From positions 124,001 to 188,000 of the forward strand of contig VXIS01000026.1 in NCBI GenBank assembly GCA_008704415.1: a stretch of DNA of 64,000 bases, read 5' to 3'. This stretch comes from Sphaerosporella brunnea (taxonomy: Eukaryota; Ascomycota; Pezizomycetes; Pezizales; Pyronemataceae). The notes under the pieces were generated by a model. It ran no database searches and had not been told where the DNA came from. It was given only the letters and a program-made list of their open reading frames with translations. Position 1 is the stretch's first letter. Each line of letters begins with the position of its first letter. Positions 31,944 to 42,611 of the stretch are shown one piece after another. Made by a program: the position numbers and the translations under genes.

Positions 31944-32611
31944 TGATGTAAGTCTTTACGCGGATGGCTCCAGCCACCGTGAACGCCACACACGTCGCAG
32001 CGCATGGTTCAAAATGTCAATTATGTCAGTGTATCCGTCAATATTCCTACAAAACACTCGCTTCACATTGAGTACCTTGTGCGCAAGCAGCCTTTCTACG
32101 ACGCTGTAATTGCCAATCGTCGCAAGTTGCCCACACGGATTCCGTATAGGCGGCCGTTCAAGACAGGCTGTAGCCGCCGGCTCATCAATTGAATGTGCTA
32201 GATGTCGTCATGTGCAACCTAACAATGTTAAGAAGCTGGTTGGGCAGGTCGGCGAGATATACTGAAGGGCCGGCCGGTGCTTGTCTTCCAACGTTAATCC
32301 TCAGGTAACATACGAACTCGAATTCGAAGGCTCCGGGAGCCATCTCCGTTTTGTCAGAGTACCCATCAATGTCCTGACAGGACTCTCACTACACCTCAAG
32401 CACATCGTTTGCCAGCAGTTTCTCTACGGTGCTCTAAAAGAAGCGCTTGCTGTTCAGTTTCAGTTTGGGCGGCATATTGTTGACTTTTACTATATCCGTT
32501 AGATGAGATCGGTGATGGAGAATGTGGATCATGCATACTACCTGTCGCTATGTTGTAGAGGATGGCGATCGAAGAGCTTGGATTCCTAGATGTTGACTTT
32601 TACTGCCTGAT
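31944..32611 (+). other. Unrecognised remnant with a duplicated motif
   Basis: Two short plus-strand frames resemble each other: VSVSVNIPTKHSLHIEYLVR (about 32023-32082, continuing KQPFYDAV) and VRVPINVLTGLSLHLKHIVC (about 32354-32413, continuing QQFLYGAL). They look like two copies of one small domain, roughly 330 bases apart. The family is unknown; I see no stop-free gene around them. Confidence 0.35.
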
Positions 32612-33143
32612 TAGTGATGGACACAAGCCGAGCCGAGCCGAGCCTGAAAAGCTCGAGCTTTGGCTCGAGCTGCTATACAAGGTACGATGTACGAGCCGGT
32701 AAACAACATGTTGCACACAGTGACTGTAGAGACATGGCTGTACTGGGATATATACGACAGATCTGATCCGGAATCAAAGCCTCCCAGCTCAGCTTCCTGC
32801 TCTGCATCCATGCCCTCGGCGTCGCCGTTGTCCAGATGCTGCTGATCGTCGCTACTGAAAGCATCATCAACATCTTTCTGTCCATTGGCAGCATCCCTGC
32901 TGTTTGTAGACTCATTCTTATTGATGCCGTGAAGTTTCCAGTCATCGAGACTGTTGAGATTGAGCCAGCTGGTGAGCAGTACAACTGCACTGATGGGGTT
33001 CCACGGAATGTTCTCGATCGACTCGCCTTGCGCCCGCACTTTTCATCTTCGCCCCGCCGACGGGATGTCTCCTCCCACCTAGCTAGGGACAACAAATGGC
33101 TCGAGCTTTCAGCTCGAGCCGGCTCGGCTTATGTCCATCACTA
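32612..33143. mobile_element. Short hAT-like element H4
   Basis: 532 bp with inverted ends TAGTGATGGACACAAGCCGA and (reversed right end) TAGTGATGGACATAAGCCGA. Both are rich in GAGCC/GGCTC subterminal repeats. Flanking 8-bp duplications TGCCTGAT (32604-32611) and TGCCTGGT (33144-33151) match at seven of eight positions, the hAT hallmark. The inside has only a 142-codon minus-strand frame with an acidic stretch and no transposase motif, so it is non-autonomous. Confidence 0.88.
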
Positions 33144-35870
33144 TGCCTGGTACTGTGTTAGCGGAGATGCAGGGGGGGATGAGAAGAATGCTGACTCACC
33201 CGTGGTGATGTGGTTCGAACAGCTTGCATTGGTAGATGTCGTAGAGCCTGGATAGAATCTAATTCGTCTGTACTCCAGGCCAGCGAAATACCGGCTTTGA
33301 ATATATATGCCGGCTCATGCCTGTCATGCAGGGGGAAGATGTCGACTACCTGCATTCAATGGCGGGTCCGATATACCCCCGCACCCTTTCTACGTGCTGG
33401 TTGCATCATCCGCGTGCCTGTTCATTGAGAGCCACATGCATCACCGCTTCACACTTCAACCGGAAGACTGATGTACTGTCTGTCCACGATTGGAGACCAG
33501 TCGGTCGCTGATATGGTCGGTGCCGTGGGCCACAATCTTGCTTGTCCTTGCACCTCACGTACGTTCTAGGCGCTTGACACACCGGAGCGTCACTCGACCT
33601 GCAGTCAGATCTATGCACCGGCCTACAGATTTGCATTCACACATTGCATGGCGCGGTGTCGCCGAGTGAACGAACCGCGTCGGTACACACCGGCATCGAA
33701 ACAGAGCGGTTTGATCCATCCTGCGCGCTGCTGACCAGCGGTAATCGCGTCTTCCTTCATGTATTGGCACCTGGTCGGCGTCACGCAACTCGCTCGGAGA
33801 CTCTGAGTGCTTTGCAGGTATCGATGTGGCATCAGGCCGACGCCACAGTGTGGCCCACCCACAGTGGTTTCAAATTCAACCTGGTAAAGGGGCACACGCC
33901 AGTACACCAAGGTCCGGGCCATTCACCAGCACACCCCGCTTGATGTTTCGCTGGGTATAAGAGACTGCCAGGTGAACGCAGGATTCATTGCCACCATGGC
34001 CAGGAGTTGTTGCGATAGCCCTGCGAGACGGTCATCCAGAGGCTGTAAAGTCAACGGAGACACCCGCGTGCGAGGTGGCGGATGTTTTGGTCTTTGATCT
34101 GCTGGCGGAGGTTGCGTGGTTCTATTGATGCAGTCGCCCGTGGGAACGGAATATCGGAGGAATTGCGATAGCAGATGCTGCATGAGCGACGTGTACCCAG
34201 AGGACTGCTGCGTTTTGCAAGTGGACGGAGCTCTTCAATACGTAATTACGAGGTTCCAACCTTTACTGTGTGTTTTGATCATCAGGTGGGAAACACAATA
34301 TCGTGATTACAGCTCCGGTCGATGTGCCACTCTGCATATCTTAGTCTGGATGCTGGTAGTATTCTGCCAGTGCCTGATGATGCTGTAAACACCTCGTGCC
34401 GTGCGGTTGTCACCGGCATTAAACGCACATGCACAAAAGGGTCATTCCGTTGACCGCACTTCTTCACAGCCATAAGTTGGTTTGTTCTCTTCTCTACCAG
34501 AGGTCGGCGTCGCACGGACGCGGGCGTCTATCACTGCATGGCTACCAGGGTGAATATCGTCCATGAGAACGGTCCCAAGTACCAGATGTTGCCTTCAATG
34601 CAGAATACCGTGAAGGCAAGAATTTCCATCTACGTATATAGAATCTGTAAAGTGGGTCTAACCTACCGCCATTCACACCACTGCAATTTGTGGTCTGTGC
34701 GATGGCTGGATCAGGAGCCACGTGAGCATTGTGGTCCATTCTATCGACACCGACCAACGCCATACAGAAGAGAAACCAGAAACATCACAGCCAAGCGCGT
34801 AGAAAGAGCGCAGAGCAAGAGCCCAGCCAACCGCGCGTGGTAAGACCGCAGCCAATACACCACAGTAACATCCCAGCCGACCCCTCGCAGACTGACTGTA
34901 ACCAACCCGGAAAGAAACTCACATCGGAAACAACTTGTCGAATGGATGAAATAGTAAGTCAGCAGCACGTTTAACGCCGTGTCTGCTTCGCTGAACGAAC
35001 CGTGTCCTTATCGTTGCATCCATCTGAACGATCCGTGTCCTTATCGGCGCATCCACCACAAAAGAAATGAACTTTGCGTTTGCCAAATAGGCATGCAACT
35101 TGGACTTGAGGCTGCCAGAGAAGTGGTTAGGCAAGGCATTGACCCTGGAATGAATGTTGCTGATGCCCAAGTTTGGGCAGACCACAGCGGAGGATGGTCG
35201 CTAAATCGCTTCGATAGACTAGATTCAGTGTGTAGGCGAGGTGAGGTTGATCAGGTAGTTGTTAGGGACAGAGGAGGATCTGTGAGTGTGTCGTGCTTTA
35301 TACGAAACAACCTCCACAGTCCTCAGCCCTACGTGCTACCCATGGTTTGTTTGGGATGTGATGGTTGCTTACTACGCGTGGTGATGTTATGGGGGATGGT
35401 GTTTGAGGCTGCGTTTTGGCCCCACCGTAATCCGCATCGTCGCTCATTCTTCAGCTGTTGCCTAATATCCGGTAGATTCTCATTGTGCAATTAATCGCAA
35501 CCCCATATATTACTGACTATGAAATCGTTCAATCGCTTCAAGGATGGGCGACACATCTTTCCACCCAGACCATAAGTGCGTGTGGCCAGAGTGCTTGCAA
35601 GCACCCCAGGAATACTCTTCGGGTCTCTCAGAGGTATCCGACTGATCACTGATCGCTGGAGCAAACACTGCTTGGCGGACTCTTGCAATCGAGCTGGATA
35701 CTGTGATTGCGTGGATAACTGTGATGTGACCTTCTAAGCCCCTCTTGCGTCTGACCCTCTCTTCATCGCTTCTACTTCCTCCACACCATCGATTCATTTG
35801 AACCCCTCGCCGCGCGCTCACGGAAAGCAACGCTACCAAATTGGGGACCCTCTCACGCCGCTGCCCGCCA
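33144..35870. other. No gene recognised
   Basis: Short frames only. At about 34991-35054 a 30-bp unit, CTGAACGAWCCGTGTCCTTA plus about ten more bases, is present twice in tandem (it would encode LNEPCPYRCIH and LNDPCPYRRIH). The surrounding 171-codon frame (34979-35494) has no known domain. Confidence 0.4.
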
Positions 35871-36464
35871 ATGCCAAAAAAGCCGAGTGCAGCCGCTACG
35901 CCGCCCCTACGCGCCCACAGAAGCACTCTGCTCGCGCCCGCTCTACAAGGACCACAACGCACTGTCCCCGCTTCTCTGTATCCCGACGGACGACACAATC
36001 GGAAGCCTGATCCTGCCCCTCGAAGCCGCAGATATCTGTTGCCAGGAGGGGCTTCGAGCGGAACCGCAACTACAACACCGGGGGAAAGAAGCCATGGCGA
36101 AGTAGGTCAAAATCGTGATGGCGAAGATGAATGCGAACCCGGAGCGGAACGCCGTCTTTGCGTACGAGGCTATCAATGCGCTGCTGCGCGGAATCTGCTT
36201 GGACAATGTGCGCAATATAAAGGTGGCGAAAGGGAAGAAGTCACAGGCCGATACCGCGGTGGGTGAACCCATCGCTGCCTGATCCTTCGCGGCTCGTACT
36301 GACATCCACTTGAAACCAGGATCATGGGGACGCTGACCACAAGGCAAATGCTCACGGAGAAGGTAATGAATTCCAGGGCGATCCACTGCGGATGACGACA
36401 CCCCAATGCCCGTGCGCGGCCTTCAGAACGAGACCCTCGGCTGCAGGCAAACAACATCCCCGTG

Positions 36465-37860
36465 TCACTGAACGGTCCTGAAACCGGCGGCCAGGCTGTG
36501 GGCGGCCCTGGGTCTCTGAGCGGTCCTGGAAGCGACGACCAGGGTCCTAGTCCCCTGGACGAAACCGATTCCACGATTCCGGAGGGACACCACACAGTAG
36601 CGCACACTGTTGTCGGCCCCGGGTCCCTGAGCAGTCCAGTCCTCAAAGCCAGGCTCATGCACTCCTAGGCAGGGCTGTCAATAGTCCGGCCGGCCGCCAG
36701 GTCAAACGGGGCCCCACGGAGTGGGTCAGGTCGGGCCGGTGATGTGGCAGGCCCGACAGGTTCGGGCAGGCATAACAAAAACCTGGATATCTGATAGGTG
36801 CCGGCCGGTGCCTGGTAGCAAAGAATTAAGGTCAGGTTGGTCATTGTGCCGAACGCGGGGCCACTAAAAGCGCTAATCGTTCGGTGGTCGTTCCGCCGCA
36901 ACTACAGCGTCGATCGCAATGAAAAGACTGGTCGATCCACGCCATAGAATGCCTCAAATCCTAGCGAGGGAAGATCTGGTCTATGGTGCGGGTTCTCAAA
37001 TTCATCAGGTTGAGCGTATGCAGAGTCACTTGGAACTGCAGGCGGCGGAGATGGAGGCGTAGCTGGAGGTTGTTCAGGTTGTTGAATCTGTATCTCGGGT
37101 TCATGTTTCTCTCCTTGGTGTATGTGTAAGCAAAAAACTACAGATGCCTGGCGGGCCCGCCGGGCGCCGGGTACTTCTGGGCCTGGCAGGTGCCTGTAGG
37201 CGCCTGGGTCTCCATCCAAAAAGCCTGGTCCAAACGGGCCGTGATTTCAAAAGCCCGTTTCAATCAGTCCGGTTCAGGCTGCGCTCAAAGCCGGACTGGC
37301 CGGACTTCTGACAGCCCTGCTCCTAGGGGAAACCGATTCCACGATTCCGGAAGAACACAACACATCCACCCAGAGTGGTTTCGGCCCCGGGTCGCTAAGC
37401 AGTCCTCAACGCGGCGGCCAGGCTCCTGCGGTCCTGGGGGAAACCATTTCTACGATTTTGGAGGAACACAACACAGCCACAGAGATTGTTGTCGGCCCCA
37501 GGTCCAGCATTGCATCTCTGAGCGGTCCCTAAAGCGACGGCCAGGCTCCTACTCCTGCGGCGGAAACCGATTCCACAATTTCGGAGGAACACAACACAGC
37601 CACGCAGACTGTTGACGGCCCTAGGTGTGCGTGCGGTCCTGAAAGCGATGGTCAGGCTCCCACTCCCCTGAAGGAAACCTATTCCACGGTTCAGGAGAAA
37701 CACAGCACAGCAACGGTTGACGGCCCAGGGTCCGGCATCTCGTCTCTGAGCAGTTCTGGAAGGGACGGCCAGGCTCCTACTTACATGGAGGCAAACGATT
37801 GCACAATTCAACCGGAACACAACACAGTCACAGTTGATGGCCCCGGGTCCAGCATCCCAT
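36465..37860 (+). repeat. Coding minisatellite, about six units of 111-123 bp
   Basis: Units start near 36560, 37330, 37440, 37565, 37670 and 37790, each with a GAAACCGATTCCACRATT-like head and a GAGGAACACAACACAGCCAC-like middle and GGCCAGGCTCCTACTCC-like end. The H2 insertion (36670-37319) separates the first unit from the rest. Unit-to-unit differences include codon-sized and frame-changing indels. Confidence 0.8.
36670..37319 (+). mobile_element. hAT element derivative H2
   Basis: 650 bp, ends CAGGGCTGTCAATAGTCC and (reversed) CAGGGCTGTCAGAAGTCC, with a perfect 8-bp duplication CTCCTAGG at 36662-36669 and 37320-37327. Only the last part of the transposase remains (AIECLKS, then GAGSQIHQVERMQSHLELQA, stop near 37062). 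The rest is GGGCCCGCCGGGC-type subterminal repeats shared with H1. Confidence 0.95.
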
Positions 37861-38126
37861 CTTTCAACCCCAAGACGAGCATCCTCATAAACTTTACTGA
37901 CAACATCCAGCCTCCTATGGTCGTGCTACGGAGCAAGCCGTTCTACAAGCTGTACTACCAAGTGGAGATTGTGTTGGGACTGAATACGGACGTGAACCAG
38001 CTGGTGGCATACGTCCCGGGTCAACATGGCGTCTGCGATCTGACCGACAAGACGTGGCAGCAGCTAATGGCCGATGCCAGTGTTCAGCGTCTCATCGTGG
38101 GCGTTTCACGTCCGGACACTTGGTAA

Positions 38127-39339
38127 TCAATGCCGAAGGGATGGGGATGGAAAGGGGGGGGCGGGACGGTTGCCAGGTTATTGTTTTTTCAGTATCGCGC
38201 AACTATCAGAGTCACAAATCCTTCTGCATCTGCTACGTACGTCCCTATGGCATCGTGAAAGCGCATGTCTATTTGTAAATTCACGGTCTATTTGTAAATT
38301 CACGTCCATGACTGCCGCCGAGCGTTCTCGGCAGCACCAGAGTGTGCCAGTGTGTTCTCGACGACCGCAAGAGCACCTGTGAATACCGTTCTCAGCGTGC
38401 CCGCGGACCACCCAAGCTGCCATTGCAACTACCACTATTTACTGCTGTAATCAGTGCGAGGTAGTAGCGGGTAGATGACGAGACGATGTGACAGAGGGTT
38501 CAGTGGCTTGGGATGGAGATCAGCCCTAATGTGCCTGGTCAGTCACCCCCACGTTGCGTGGTGGCTTCATGACACCACGAGAGGCGTTGGCGACGATGTA
38601 AGTAGGAGACCACGCCGAGAGGAGCTTACCAGATTGCCCGACGCATGCCTTCGCATTCACAGAACCGAATAAACGTGATTTTCGCTTCCAACGACGTCTA
38701 CTCCCGCATTGCCAACTCATTCCTCCGGCCGAGAAGCGATTGAGACCCCAGCGTTGAGCTTACGCCCCCAAAGCCGTTATTGTGTTTGCTCGGAGTCGGC
38801 AGGGCACCGTATAGCCACACTGGAGGGCGAGCGTCGGGTGTTTATTTTCAGCATCCCGTGGGCAAAACAACAGAAAAGACAACTATCAAACTACGGTACA
38901 CGCAAACGGAATGGACGGAAACAAAAACAAGACCGAGAGGAATCCAGACACCCAGGGTCTCCGCCCCAAAATCCTTTGTCGATAGATTTCACTATCGCAT
39001 GATGGTACTTGTTGTCGTCGACGTATACCAACCGTGTGCAGGCTGCTTTAGGCTGTATCAGGTCTTTTGGAGGCGAAAAAGCGTGCACTCTCGCTTCTAT
39101 GGGTCGTCATTCTTCCAGCTTCCTTCTGACGGAGGGCAGTCGAGCATGGCCACTTGCTGATTGCGCTGAGCCACGAGGCCGAGGCAAAGGCGCATAGTTG
39201 ACGCACCTACCCACGGTAAAGACATCGCATTGCCTTCGAAATGTAAACGTTTTTCCTGTGTGAAACCTTAGCAATCAATTGAGGTTTATACCCACCGATC
39301 TTCATTGTGGCTTTCAAGGGATTGGAGAGAAGCTATCTG
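38127..39339. other. No gene recognised
   Basis: A perfect tandem pair of the 19-mer GTCTATTTGTAAATTCACG occupies 38267-38304. Otherwise only short frames. Confidence 0.5.
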
Positions 39340-41075
39340 CTGCTTCCGAGTGTTTGTTCTGGGGGTAGAGCCTCCAAATAAATATCATGCATTGATGACT
39401 GTCAAGAGTGGAGATTTCAGTGTTAACAGCGCCGCTCCATCCTTCAGCTTTGGGAGTGTGCAACCCCAGGCTCACACCCAGCATACGGCTTGGCGAGTCA
39501 CGGAGAGCAGATTCTGTATCGATCCATGCACCTGGTGTGGGCTATGGGCGCTGTGGCCGATGAAGGCGGTTTCAAATGGGTCGGTGCATGTGCGCCCGGG
39601 GGATTTGAAAGTATCGGCTGTGGGCAGGGATTGTCCGCCGGTTGCCCTCCCGCCCTCATACTGTCTCGAACACCTACCCCTACGGATTGTTGTACGCGCG
39701 ATGATGTGGCCAGTAGATTGCGTACTCTGCTCGCTGTGGGAACTGGCCGGAATAGGGAGCGGATGGGGAGCTCGGCGGGGAGCTGCTCTCAGCGCCTGAC
39801 AAATCCCGGTCCAGATGTGGGTAAATTGCCTGTCCCGAGATTTCAATCTCCCGTAGACACCTGTTGCGCCGGCGGAAGTGTAGCTCCTGATGCGGACAAA
39901 CCTGGTAATTCTGCGGCGACCTAAAATCGAGACTTGCTTCATATTCTGACTTAAGGCGTAACCGCGACTCGAGGTGCTGTGGTTTCTGGAACATCAAAAA
40001 CAATCATCGAGGAGCTCGCTGGCGGACCCGATGCAAGTAATTCTGGGTAGAAACAGCCTTTGTTGAGCTATATCGCGTGCCAGAAATTCTCTCTTCGATA
40101 CAATGCTGTAAAGGAGATACTGCTTTGTGGTCGAAGTATAGTCAATCGGAATCGTCTTGTTTGCGCGGTCATCGATCTTTGTCTGTATCATGGCGACGGT
40201 ACAGGCATACACCAAAAACCTGAAAATGCAAAGGTGCGAAATCTATAGCTTGCTGTCGTGCAACGACTCCAATCGGGTGCTGCAATGGAAAGTGCATGCA
40301 GGTAGACAATTCTTGATGTAAACTGCGACTTTTACAGCGTCCGCCCGTAAACCTCTCGGCATACCTACATGCTTAAGCGTTGAGCGAGCGGGGTCCATCA
40401 GCGTGCTCGTGCAGCCCAGCGAAATACCGTTCTGCTGTGGGCCGAAGAGTGTAGAAGGGTCGACCTGAATGCCGTCTTGCGAAGGAAATTAAAGAGCTCC
40501 TTGCTTCTGTATGCTCGACCACTGTCCATGCTCCGACTCATAATTGACACGTTTTGGATCTTTTCAACGACATCGTTGTGTTCATGGAACGTGCAGAAGA
40601 CTTCCGACTGTTCACGAACCATGTAAGACGGAGTGTACCGCGTTGCGTCGCCGGTAAACATTGCAAAGTACCGGTAGCCTTTGCGACTGTGCGTGGGTAG
40701 CGCGCCAAAAATGTTGGTGTAGATAGCTCCAGAGGGGGTCGGTCCACCGCTTTGCTTGGCCAAAGTCACCGACTAATCTTACAAACAATGCAACCCTCAT
40801 CGATGCAATCTGAGGGATTTCAGGCCTGCAGCTCCGTCCCTTCCAAAACGGACCAGCAGCGCTTGACTGCGGGTAGATCAAGATGACCAAGACGGGCGTG
40901 GGTTCTGTCGAGCTGAGATACCTGCAAGCAGAACTGGACATTCATCGGTAGTTGCTGATTCGACGTTGCAGCAATGCAAGGTGAGAGTAGCTTTAGCTTC
41001 GTCAAAGTTGATCTTCATGCGCTTGCGAAGGAATTGAAGGATATTCAGAAGATTGTCGCTGCAGCAAGGCACGAG
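39340..41075 (-). pseudogene. Ty1/copia pol relic
   Basis: Read right to left: NLLNILQFLRKRMKINFDEA (end of the protease region), RTHARLGHLDLPAVKR (GAG-pre-integrase zinc domain, HxRLGH), IYTNIFGALPTHSRKGYRYF and FTGDATRYTPSYMVREQSEV (integrase core, DD-type), SLGCT after a PQQNG motif near 40430, and IDDRANKTIPIDYTSTTKQY then LYSIVSKREFLARDI (integrase C-terminal region) at about 40100-40200. Beyond 39990 the homology is guesswork: NTEISTLDSHQ near 39400 may be the start of the RT. Frames change several times and no LTR of its own is seen. It abuts a B-type gypsy LTR piece. Confidence 0.75.
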
Positions 41076-41105
41076 GTTCGAATTGGCTTGGGTGGCTTGG
41101 ACTTG

Positions 41106-41366
41106 CGAGGTTGTGTGTCGGTTAACACGTGGCTCGGCGTCGTAATTACGTGGACTATACAACGGGGTCTGCGCTTCCGCTTGGTTGTTTGCTTTCCGTT
41201 GCTCTTCCCCGAATTTTCGTATCTCAGCTTGTATAAATCTTGTTCCCGCCCCCGAAGCGCGGACCAGTGCGTAGCACCTCTCGGATCCTGCGACTGTCTC
41301 TTGGCTGCCCCATCCCTATACGAGTACCTTGGGCCCACTCCAGCCTGCTCCCGACCTCCCGTTAAA
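41106..41366 (+). repeat. Partial gypsy B-type LTR
   Basis: From GAGGTTGTGTGTCGG to CCCGTTAAA it follows the second half of the B LTR: AACACGTGGCTCGG, ACGTGGACTATACAA, CTTCCGCTTGGTTGTTTGCT, ACGAGTACCTTGGGCCCACT. The first ~230 bp are missing. Divergence is high and the start-site region (CCCGAATTTT) no longer matches either family. Confidence 0.75.
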
Positions 41367-41958
41367 CCGACTGTGATACCGCGAAGGCGAAGCAATCGGA
41401 CATAAGCGTACGCGACCCACGGACAGACTAGGTTACTGTTGATGGCGTCTTCGACTGCAAGGTACTCGGCAATCTCCATGTGTATCTCACCGCACCGGAC
41501 GAGGACGCTAATTGTTATCAGTTGATTCTCACCGCCTACTCTATGGCGTGGGATGGCGGTGGGCTTGCGGTGTGCCGGTATATCCGCCCTTGAGCAGTGG
41601 TGGTAGGAAAGACCACCGTCGGGTATCCCTCTGACATATCGGACCAGCAGCAGTCGTGATTGGAACGCGGTGGAAAAGAGTTGCGCCTGGCTTCCAATGT
41701 GCCATCACCTGATATGTCGGACCTTGGGGAGAGGATGGTGGTTGTGGTTATGCCGGTGGAGGTGGTCATTTTGGCATTGGTCGATCACCTCCCACCACTC
41801 CCAACACCCGCTTCACGTCACCCACATAAACTCTCGGGCGTACCCAGCGCATGGCATCATCGGGTTGCCAAGCCTAAGGGCTCATCTCACACCTCAATCT
41901 ATCCCATACCTCCTCGCACACCCCATTCATCCTGCACCCGCACACAACACCCTCCGCC
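41367..41958. other. No gene recognised
   Basis: Possible 5' region of the next gene: GC-rich, with CACACAACACCCTCCGCC just before its ATG. No other signal. Confidence 0.4.
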
Positions 41959-42611
41959 ATGTCTGTATCGACATATTGCATCAAGCGCGAGCTGCCCGGC
42001 CCGCGCACAACCGATGAGAAGACCCATATCGTTGTGGTGAAGGCAATTCGCCACAACAGATGGCACCAGGCGTACCACCCCCAACACGACGGCACTGCGC
42101 CGCAGTGGACGGCGGTGCTGACCAAGGCCTCCACATTTTCAACAAGATCCCGGCCCTATTTAGGCCGGGAGTGTACGCGGTGAGCAAGCACAATCACCAC
42201 GAGGTTTTCGGCAGAGCCATGGTCGGGCTGGGAATGGTCTCCGTCCGGAAGCACGGAATTCCGGACGTAGTCCCATCCCCGCTCAACCTGGCGGTGGTTC
42301 TGGTGCTCCCTCTCGCCCAGCAGAGACACCAACCACCGCAGCACTGGCAGCAGCGGCAGGACGCTCGCTGGGCTGCCCAGAAGTAGTGGCAGCTCCAGCA
42401 GTAGAACCAGATCCGGGACGGATTGAGCGACATGCTTGACGAGCATGTCCAGGCGCTTCTGCCCGCACGGCCAGAGAACGCTGACCCCGCCCCGCCCTCC
42501 CGGCGCACCCAGTCGCCTCACCCCGCCCCGGACACCAGAGACTGTCGGCACAGGTCGGAAGCCGGGCAAACACTGCCAACGATTTGCCAACAAGATCCTT
42601 TTATTATTCAA
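41959..42611 (+). pseudogene. Unrecognised Gln-rich protein, broken
   Basis: ATG at 41959 in context CCGCCATGT opens MSVSTYCIKRELPGPRTTDE with strong C/G third-position use (KTHIVVVKAIRHNRWHQAYH). One base is missing near 42127. The next frame reads GLHIFNKIPALFRPGVYAVS and KHNHHEVFGRAMVGLGMVSV, then a Gln-rich stretch (QQRHQPPQHWQQRQ) with TAG at 42384-42386 and 42402-42404, both among CAG codons, then DGLSDMLDEHVQALLPARPE and a stop at 42609-42611. No domain is recognised. The codon pattern and the clean frame on both sides argue for a once-real host gene. Confidence 0.5.

Larger units (their letters stand above)
35871..38126 (+). pseudogene. Unknown tandem-repeat protein gene, broken by a hAT insertion
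   Basis: I do not recognise the family. One frame gives PLYKDHNALSPLLCIPTDDT, then TAG at 36103-36105 (Gln would fit), then MAKMNANPERNAVFAYEAIN and LLRGICLDNVRNIKVAKGKK. An intron 36259-36319 (GTGGGT...TACTGAC...CCAG) keeps the frame into DHGDADHKANAHGEGNEF. After a shift, a series of 37-41 residue repeats follows (core ETDSTIPEEHNTATxTVxGP, then DGQAPTP). The C-terminal module begins SILINFTDNIQPPMVVLRSK and includes KPFYKLYYQVEIVLGLNTDV and CDLTDKTWQQLMADASVQRL, ending at TAA 38124-38126. Its alternation of strand, helix and the KTWxQL turn vaguely suggests a ubiquitin-like fold. H2 interrupts the repeats at 36670. Confidence 0.6.

Noticed and set aside
34979..35494. 171-codon frame as a gene
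   Set aside because: Contains a 30-bp tandem duplication but no domain or codon bias.
36465..37860. CRISPR-like array
   Set aside because: Units are contiguous, of coding nature, without spacers. The context is fungal.
6824..42404. Reassigned TAG/TAA codons meaning Gln
   Set aside because: A TAG stands for Trp in the SDR gene and TGA also occurs. Normal TAA, TAG and TGA terminate well-formed frames. Mutation explains the data better.
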